Source: Glaciecola sp964446865
Lineage (GTDB): Bacteria; Pseudomonadota; Gammaproteobacteria; Enterobacterales; Alteromonadaceae
DNA length: 11,577 nt
NCBI GenBank assembly: GCA_964446865.1
Contig: CAYURD010000119.1
Coordinates: 1-11,577, forward strand
Direction of reading: 5' to 3'
Shown: piece by piece, positions 1 through 4,919 of the stretch
Numbering within the stretch: position 1 is the first letter of the stretch
How the letters are laid out: every line of letters begins with the position of its first letter
Notes under the pieces: generated by a model
The model's database searches: none
What the model was told of the DNA's origin: nothing
The model's input: the letters and a program-made list of their open reading frames with translations, nothing else
Program-made: the position numbers and the translations under genes

Positions 1-1
1 A

Positions 2-724
2 TTTGAGTTAGGGCCCATTTCATTTGATATGTTTGAAGGAGAAACCCTTGCAATTATTGGCAACAATGGTTCTGGCAAAACCTTATTGGCTAAATTGTTA
101 GCTGGTGCCATGCAACCAAGCTCAGGCGATATTCAATTTATATCGACTAGTGACGATACTGAACAGCGCGCGATTAAACATCCCATTAGGTTAATCCTTC
201 AACATAGCGCACATGCGATGAACCCCGCGCTTACCATTGGTAGTATTTTGCATAATACCTTACGGCTAAATACCGATTTGGTTGAACCGCAAAGGCGAGA
301 AAAGATAGAAAATACTTTAAAAATGGTGGGCCTACTTCAAGACCATTATTATTATTACCGACATATGCTGTCTGATGGCCAGCAACAACGTGCAGCGCTT
401 GCAAGAGCGTTGATACTCGACCCTAAAATTATTGTGGCTGACGAACCATTTGCGGCGCTCGACCCGTCGGTTCGGTCTCAAACGGTCAATCTTATTTTAA
501 AATTACAGCACGAGTTAGGCTTGGGTTTTGTGTTTATTTCTCACAACGTGGGCATAGTGCGGCATATTAGTGATAGTGTGATGGTGATTGATAAAGGGCA
601 GATAATTGAACAAGGTAAAACGAAGGATGTGTTTGCTGAGCCGAAAGAGGCGTTAACGCAGAAGTTATTGCAATCGCATTTTAATTTGGTTGAGCGGCAT
701 TTTTCGTTGAGTGAGAAAAAGTAA
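2..724 (+). CDS. sapF: SapF-like peptide ABC transporter ATP-binding protein (5' end outside window)
   Basis: ATPase subunit of a Sap/Dpp-type peptide ABC importer; it would work at the cytoplasmic face of the inner membrane. Counting the Met codon at 29 as residue 1, it shows Walker A GNNGSGKT (11-18), a Q-loop Gln (58), signature LSDGQ (114-118), Walker B IIVADEP (134-140), a D-loop with ALD, and an H-loop His (172). The reading frame is open upstream of that Met to the window edge and encodes FELGPISFD, the usual strand before Walker A in this family. The true start is therefore outside the window and the Met at 29 is internal. The stretches LRLNTDLVEPQRR and MVGLLQDHYYYYRHML match my memory of E. 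coli SapF closely, which is the reason for the symbol. An OppF/DppF-type paralogue is the alternative. sapABCD would be expected to the left. The gene converges on the - strand cluster. Confidence 0.85.
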   Translation, partial: FELGPISFDMFEGETLAIIGNNGSGKTLLAKLLAGAMQPSSGDIQFISTSDDTEQRAIKHPIRLILQHSAHAMNPALTIGSILHNTLRLNTDLVEPQRREKIENTLKMVGLLQDHYYYYRHMLSDGQQQRAALARALILDPKIIVADEPFAALDPSVRSQTVNLILKLQHELGLGFVFISHNVGIVRHISDSVMVIDKGQIIEQGKTKDVFAEPKEALTQKLLQSHFNLVERHFSLSEKK

Positions 725-848
725 GGCGTTCTTTGTTATGAAAAATACTTAGTAACGATTTAAAAATCCGTCGATAAACCTTTTTAGCCAATTTTGCATA
801 TCGTTTTGACCTTTTCAATACTCACTTAAAAGCGTGATGAGTAGATAT

Positions 849-881
849 TAAAAAGCTGGGACACACTAAGTGACCCAGCTT
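849..881 (-). terminator. Rho-independent terminator of the chaperone-usher cluster
   Basis: Perfect 8-bp arms AAGCTGGG (853-860) and CCCAGCTT (874-881) are followed inward by a mismatch and a further CAC/GTG pairing. On the - strand the stem runs into TTTTT, as expected for a terminator about 45 nt after the last gene of the cluster (stop at 925). On the + strand the tail is only TTCTATTTCTC, so it may also slow transcripts from sapF, but less efficiently. Confidence 0.85.
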
Positions 882-924
882 CTATTTCTCGTCTCACAAA
901 CAAATTCAATCGTTTATGAAGAAC

Positions 925-1548
925 TTAGTAACTCACTACTACGTTATAAGTACCAGTATAATCACCATCTTCAATAGCAGCGGTAATTGCTTCGTCAATA
1001 GTAAGTGTGCCACCAACCAAAAACGTAACAGAACCTGTTCCGTCGGTTTCAGCATTGGTACCGTCATAAACCGCGGTTGAATTAGGTCCAGTTGCGATTA
1101 TAACATCTGAGTTGACGATATTTACATCAAATGCGGTCGTAGAACCATCGTCTAATTGAAACTCTGCTGGCAAGGTGATGTTCATTCTTGCGCCTGGTGC
1201 AGCACCTGTGACGGTATAACTTGCAGGAGTACCGTCAATCAAAGACTGAACACTAGACGCCTCATCGCCGCCACCACCCGCAATTGTGCCGACGACCACT
1301 TCTGAAACAGTTGCAGCTGCGCCAACGACTGGTAGAATGTTGATGCCAGCTCCTTTATTTCCACCTGTAAGAGTGCCACCATCCAAGTCTTGTGCAGCTC
1401 TAATTGTTCCAAAAATTAAAGCAGCATCTTCTTGAACAGCGAAACCATTTATGATTTCAAGACTAGCAGTTGATTGGGCAACAGCTACCATGCTAGACGC
1501 GGCCAATGTTATTGCTACCGCTGTCTTTACAAAGTTAATATTTTTCAT
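925..1548 (-). CDS. DUF4402-like secreted protein, probable major fibre subunit
   Basis: 207 aa with a clear Sec signal peptide (cleavage near AVA-Q, residues 22-25). The mature protein starts with an alternating-hydrophobic stretch (TASLEIINGFAVQED) before the LIFG motif (44-47). It then has glycine-rich loops, an LVGGTLTI segment near the C-terminus and a terminal beta strand TYNVVVSY. The xFG...VGGTL...YxVxVxY layout is that of DUF4402 proteins, whose function is not established in general. The C-terminal strand ending in Tyr resembles the strand that chaperones bind in pilins. No cysteine is present. The start is supported by GGAG 7 nt upstream of ATG. It is the last gene of the cluster, 23 nt after its paralogue and just before the terminator. 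The role as polymerising subunit is inferred from context. Confidence 0.75.
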   Translation of the reverse strand: MKNINFVKTAVAITLAASSMVAVAQSTASLEIINGFAVQEDAALIFGTIRAAQDLDGGTLTGGNKGAGINILPVVGAAATVSEVVVGTIAGGGGDEASSVQSLIDGTPASYTVTGAAPGARMNITLPAEFQLDDGSTTAFDVNIVNSDVIIATGPNSTAVYDGTNAETDGTGSVTFLVGGTLTIDEAITAAIEDGDYTGTYNVVVSY

Positions 1549-1571
1549 AATAAATCTCCAGAATTTCAGTA

Positions 1572-2243
1572 TTAGTAGCTAACTGTAATGGTGTAAGAAC
1601 CAACATAGTTACCTTCAAGTATTGCGGCTGCTGCAACGTTAGGCGTTATTGTAGCGCCAACTCGCATACCAACATTACCACTAGCATCAGTACGAAGAGG
1701 CGCGGTAGGTGAGCCTGAACCATCATCATCTAGTGTCTGACCATCAAAAGGACCGCCCACGATAGTAATGTTAGCTTCGGCAATAGCAGCAGTAAAAGTA
1801 GAATTCAAGTTGCCGTCAATAAGCGGGTCAGCAACCGAAAATGAAGTTGCCCCAGACAAGTCAACACTCAAATTGGTGAAGCGAGCCGCATTAGTTATTG
1901 AGAATTCGGCTGGAGTACCAGGTGAAACTTCCACTATTCGAGACACAGTATCCGTCGCGTCTGATGCGGCTGCAGTTACACCACTTGCCACTAAAGGATT
2001 GCTAGATACTGTATATACAGGCTGATCAACTCGGTTGATAGGGCTACCATCGTTGCTAACGTCTAACGATTGAAACACCGCTAGTTGTCCGAAACTCAAC
2101 GAAACATCCTCTTGGAGCGCGACAGCATTTGCGACTGTCACAGTTGCAGTTGAAGGTGTTGTTACTTGTGCAGTAGACATAGCTGAAATCGATATCAAAG
2201 CTGATGCGGCTACCACGGTATAAAATTTATTGCGTTTAAACAT
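1572..2243 (-). CDS. DUF4402-like secreted protein, second probable fibre subunit
   Basis: 223 aa from the ATG at 2243. The frame stays open to a TTG at 2405, but the 2243 start is preferred: GGAG lies 8 nt upstream, and a signal peptide begins directly there (MFKRNKFYTVVAASAL..., cleavage near STA-Q, residues 23-26). The mature N-terminus TATVTVANAVALQED precedes LSFG (49-52). It aligns by eye with the downstream paralogue, sharing an A-x-hydrophobic pattern and the residues QED before the xFG motif. The C-terminus SYTITVSY is again a beta strand ending in Tyr. The mature protein has no cysteine. The gene follows the chaperone gene after 163 nt, so it could have its own promoter. Annotated as a DUF4402-type subunit; polymerisation is inferred. 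Confidence 0.75.
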   Translation of the reverse strand: MFKRNKFYTVVAASALISISAMSTAQVTTPSTATVTVANAVALQEDVSLSFGQLAVFQSLDVSNDGSPINRVDQPVYTVSSNPLVASGVTAAASDATDTVSRIVEVSPGTPAEFSITNAARFTNLSVDLSGATSFSVADPLIDGNLNSTFTAAIAEANITIVGGPFDGQTLDDDGSGSPTAPLRTDASGNVGMRVGATITPNVAAAAILEGNYVGSYTITVSY

Positions 2244-2406
2244 GGATTTATCTCCGATTGTTTGTAGTTTATCTACGACACAGCTACAAGATAACACTCG
2301 ACCACTCTGTCTTATCGACCGGTTTAACCCGGTAAAATGTTGGCTAAAAATGCCTTCACTGAGTATATCGACCGAACTACAAAATTCATTAGACAAATTT
2401 TGCAAC
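2244..2406 (-). promoter_or_regulatory. Leader upstream of the two subunit genes, with repeats and dyads
   Basis: This 163-nt gap separates the chaperone gene from the paired DUF4402 genes and has no credible gene. It holds an inverted repeat CAAAATT-N9-AATTTTG (2380-2402) just after the chaperone stop, a palindrome ACCGG-N6-CCGGT (2318-2333), and a 9-bp direct repeat TATCGACCG (2313-2321 and 2366-2374) with a third partial copy TCGACC (2298-2303). A good Shine-Dalgarno (GGAG) precedes the ATG at 2243. I cannot pick a convincing -35/-10 pair. An internal promoter, an attenuating hairpin or an mRNA-processing site that raises subunit expression are all possible. Confidence 0.35.
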
Positions 2407-3216
2407 CTAGTTTAGAACCAACTCAGCTTCGTCAAAAACAGTATCGGCAAACTCTTGCTTTCCTTTATAAATAATTGATAAAGAACCTGTAGAATGGTCC
2501 ACTGGCTTAAACAACACTACATTTGAAGCTAATGTATCGCTCTCTGCAAACATACTCACACCATTTAAATACCCAACGTCGTCTTGCTTCCCATTAGCTG
2601 TATAAACAACGGTAAAGTCACCATATACCGAGGTCTCTGAATTCTTCTTCATGACAAAGTTTAATATATCTTTGCCATCTTCCTGTCTTTTCACTAAATC
2701 TAAGTCGCCAATTTGCACGTCAATATCGGCTTCTTCCGTTCTTATCAAAATTGGAATGGTATAACTCAATAAAACATTGAGCTTTATGTTTATCCCCTCT
2801 GCAGGGCCAGTCCTCTCTAGATTACTTTCTTCTTGCAAAGGCAGCGCAGTAAATTTTAAATGCGAACGGTATTCTGCTTTATCCATATCGGGCTTTCTTC
2901 TAACCATGAGCTTAACTGTTTGAGACTCTCCCGGTTTTAACGTCACGCGTCGGGGTGAATACCGAATATATGAATCGGCTCTAGGAAATTCTGCAAGTTG
3001 ACTTTCATCTAGTGGTATATAACTGCCATCAGGAGCTTGCGCTTGATTCATCCATTCTACTCGATAGCTTCTAGTAGTGTTTGAGGTGTTAAGCAAGGTG
3101 ACGTCTGAAGTCCGGTCTCGTTTATCAAACGCCACTCTTGTTGGCGTTACCATTAAATTGGCAAATACATCAGTGGTAAAAATGCTGATAAGAATGAATA
3201 ATAATAGCGTTTTCAT
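2407..3216 (-). CDS. PapD-like periplasmic pilus chaperone
   Basis: 269 aa, about the usual size for this family. It has a signal peptide (1-19, VFA-N) and then an N-terminal immunoglobulin-like domain. The stretch LMVTPTRVAFDKRDRTSDVTL is typical of fimbrial chaperones, followed by SYRVEW, then RYSPRRVTLKPGESQTVKL (about 85-103) and EYRSHLKFTALP (about 115-126). If cleavage is after Ala19, Arg27 is mature residue 8, the position of the PapD arginine that binds the subunit C-terminal carboxylate; Lys121 may be the partner lysine, but this alignment is uncertain. The YSPRRVTLKPG and EYRSHL stretches look more like non-classical than type 1/P-pilus chaperones. Such chaperones hold subunits in the periplasm and deliver them to an usher. 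An AG-rich Shine-Dalgarno (GAGAGA) precedes the ATG. The gene lies between the small DUF4402 gene and the two larger ones. Confidence 0.9.
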   Translation of the reverse strand: MKTLLLFILISIFTTDVFANLMVTPTRVAFDKRDRTSDVTLLNTSNTTRSYRVEWMNQAQAPDGSYIPLDESQLAEFPRADSYIRYSPRRVTLKPGESQTVKLMVRRKPDMDKAEYRSHLKFTALPLQEESNLERTGPAEGINIKLNVLLSYTIPILIRTEEADIDVQIGDLDLVKRQEDGKDILNFVMKKNSETSVYGDFTVVYTANGKQDDVGYLNGVSMFAESDTLASNVVLFKPVDHSTGSLSIIYKGKQEFADTVFDEAELVLN

Positions 3217-3270
3217 ATTTCTCTCTCGTGTTGTGTAAATTTGATAACTCTTATAGTGTCAATAGACTAT

Positions 3271-3756
3271 CTATCTACTGACAGTAATATTATATTGAGT
3301 CTGAAAGTTGGTACTTTCAAAATTCAAAATACCATTTCCAGACGTCGTAATAGTTCCGCCGACTCTAATCTGCAAAACACCTTGAGCATTGGCTTGCACC
3401 CGTGAATCAAAATCTGAAATACTCAATGTAAATGTTTCTGCCGAACCACCTTGTGGTGTGAACGACGGCGTACTAATATCAATTGTCGTGTTATAAAAAC
3501 TATTTGGATTTAGGTCGGTCACCTCAAAAATGGCAGGTTGGTGGTTGTTCATTGTTCTAAGCCCCGCCGAATTATTAATAAATCCGTTTTTTTGTATCGT
3601 GAATGATTCAGGGCTTGTGTTACTTATTACCACTACCGTGCCAAAGCTTAATGCTTGTAGTTCAGTTATTTCTGACTTTACAGGCGTTACAAATGCTAAG
3701 CTTATAAAGCAGAAAGCTATACTGACAAAACAAATTGTCATTTTCCCTGTTTGCAT
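3271..3756 (-). CDS. Small DUF4402-like secreted protein, candidate tip/first subunit
   Basis: 161 aa with a signal peptide (about 1-28, VKS-E). The mature part is only about 133 residues. It shows LSFG (36-39), an internal AIFEVTDL segment, VGGTI (132-136) and a C-terminal strand QYNITVSR, all in the DUF4402 order. Only about 7-8 mature residues precede LSFG, against roughly 20 in the two larger paralogues, so the N-terminal alternating strand is missing. The last residue is Arg rather than Tyr. The start lies one base after the lipoprotein stop (TAAGATG), with GAGG 7 nt upstream, so the two are probably translationally coupled. The role is inferred: a subunit without a donor-type N-terminal extension would fit the distal tip. 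A non-fibre accessory protein is the alternative. Confidence 0.65.
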   Translation of the reverse strand: MQTGKMTICFVSIAFCFISLAFVTPVKSEITELQALSFGTVVVISNTSPESFTIQKNGFINNSAGLRTMNNHQPAIFEVTDLNPNSFYNTTIDISTPSFTPQGGSAETFTLSISDFDSRVQANAQGVLQIRVGGTITTSGNGILNFESTNFQTQYNITVSR

Positions 3757-3757
3757 C

Positions 3758-4714
3758 TTACAACCTCATACCTTCAAAGCGAGTGACACCACAATATTGA
3801 CCTGTTGCCGATATATTTTGACATATTTTTTTCGCAGCAACTTCAGATTCAAACGGCCCTGCTCGTAAACTAAAATAGTTATTTCCTTTGACTTCGACTG
3901 GCTTGTATACTGCGGTCAGCCCGCACAAAGAGCTTTTAAATTTTTCTTTAAAAACACTCAATCCACCTGATAAGTTAGTTTTTTCATTGTAAGAGGCTAG
4001 ATGGATGGCAAACATTGAACCATCTGCAATTGCAGTTATTTCTGAAGGTAGGCAAGGACTGGATGCAGATGAACTAGCACCTTGTGCTATTTTCCTTGGC
4101 TTACTTGTCATAAATTTGTCGCTAATATCCAACTCTTTGTCTTTATTCGCAATCGCGCTACTGCTGCCGCTTGTGTTGTTAGCCACTTCACTGCTTTGAA
4201 ATTTATTGCTTAACTGAAGATCTTCAGTATTTATATTATTTGTCGCAAATTTTGAAGCTAGTATTGGCTTTGCGCTCTGCAATTGAATGTTTGTATTATC
4301 AATAACATCTGCTTGCTTATTTTGTTTAACTATCTCTGCTATTTCAGCGGGTGTTTGAGACACACTAAATTCATCTATCCCAATACTATCGGTAACACTT
4401 TGTGAGTTTAATGTGTCCATGACATACGCCATGTCTTCACTCATTGCAATTACCTTTGTTAGGTTTGGTTGCATTTCTTCCCATTGCGCAAGCAAAGTTC
4501 TGATTTGAGCTTGTTGTTCTTGGGCTTCGCGCTCAGAAATAAGCTTTGGGCTTGTTATTTGTCTAGTCACGATAAAATCTTGCTGGGCGTTGTTATTGTC
4601 TTTGCCCGACTTAAATAATTCGGTCATGTTTGTTAACGAGCTGCAAGCTGTTAGCGAGCTAATCGACAAACTGACAATAATTAAACAAATGATCCTATTT
4701 ACATTATTTTGCAT
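3758..4714 (-). CDS. SPOR-domain outer-membrane lipoprotein
   Basis: 318 aa. A lipoprotein signal peptide ends in lipobox LTAC with Cys24; Ser at +2 suggests sorting to the outer membrane. Residues about 58-105 are probably helical. Residues about 140-220 form a low-complexity Ser/Asn/Lys linker with three KF motifs (155-156, 171-172, 200-201). The C-terminus (about 234-312) is SPOR-like: strand FAIHLASY, a helix, strand NYFSLRAGPF, helix SEVAAKKICQNI and a last strand. Cys298 and Cys308 are spaced C-x9-C; Cys264 lies in the same domain. SPOR domains bind denuded glycan strands of peptidoglycan, often at the septum. Placed between the usher and subunit genes, it probably tethers or positions the assembly platform at the cell wall (inference). 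It could instead be an unrelated wall lipoprotein, but the one-base junction with the DUF4402 gene argues for a shared role. Confidence 0.75.
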   Translation of the reverse strand: MQNNVNRIICLIIVSLSISSLTACSSLTNMTELFKSGKDNNNAQQDFIVTRQITSPKLISEREAQEQQAQIRTLLAQWEEMQPNLTKVIAMSEDMAYVMDTLNSQSVTDSIGIDEFSVSQTPAEIAEIVKQNKQADVIDNTNIQLQSAKPILASKFATNNINTEDLQLSNKFQSSEVANNTSGSSSAIANKDKELDISDKFMTSKPRKIAQGASSSASSPCLPSEITAIADGSMFAIHLASYNEKTNLSGGLSVFKEKFKSSLCGLTAVYKPVEVKGNNYFSLRAGPFESEVAAKKICQNISATGQYCGVTRFEGMRL

Positions 4715-4748
4715 AACATTTGACCTAATAAGAGTGTTAACCTATCGC

Positions 4749-4764
4749 AATAGCGTTTGCTATT
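4749..4764 (-). other. Short hairpin between usher and lipoprotein genes
   Basis: Perfect 6-bp arms AATAGC and GCTATT around a 4-nt loop. It lies in the 205-nt gap at 4715-4919, about 35 nt before the lipoprotein start. On the - strand it is not followed by a T-run, so it is not a standard terminator. It could be an mRNA-stabilising or processing structure. Confidence 0.3.
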
Positions 4765-4768
4765 ATTG

Positions 4769-4786
4769 GTGTCACATTCATGACAC
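4769..4786. promoter_or_regulatory. Candidate operator: GTGTCA-N6-TGACAC dyad
   Basis: A perfect 6-bp inverted repeat with a 6-bp centre lies in the gap between the usher and lipoprotein genes. TGTCA-N6-TGACA has the arm length and spacing of CRP/FNR-family sites but not the CRP half-site TGTGA. A consensus -35 hexamer TTGACA lies further upstream in the same gap on the - strand, but I see no good -10 at the right distance. The regulator is unknown. Confidence 0.35.
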
Positions 4787-4919
4787 TTATTCAAACTAAG
4801 TATGCAGACAATAAAGTTTGAGAAGCAAAAATTGCCTTATTATTTATGTCAATCTACATAAGTGGAAACAAAGCAATTAAAGTGCCAATATTCTTTTAAG
4901 TGAGAGAGGAAAATAGATC

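Noticed and set aside
29..31. ATG at 29 as the start of the SapF-like protein
   Set aside because: The frame is open to the window edge and encodes family-typical residues just before it. The start would leave the ATPase without its first strands.
815..836. Inverted repeat TACTCA...TGAGTA after sapF as a sapF terminator
   Set aside because: The loop is long and no T-run follows on the + strand; the 849-881 hairpin is the stronger candidate.
2244..2405. N-terminal extension of the second DUF4402 protein from a TTG at 2405
   Set aside because: The extra 54 residues would bury the signal peptide. The ATG at 2243 has GGAG at good spacing and starts a standard signal sequence.
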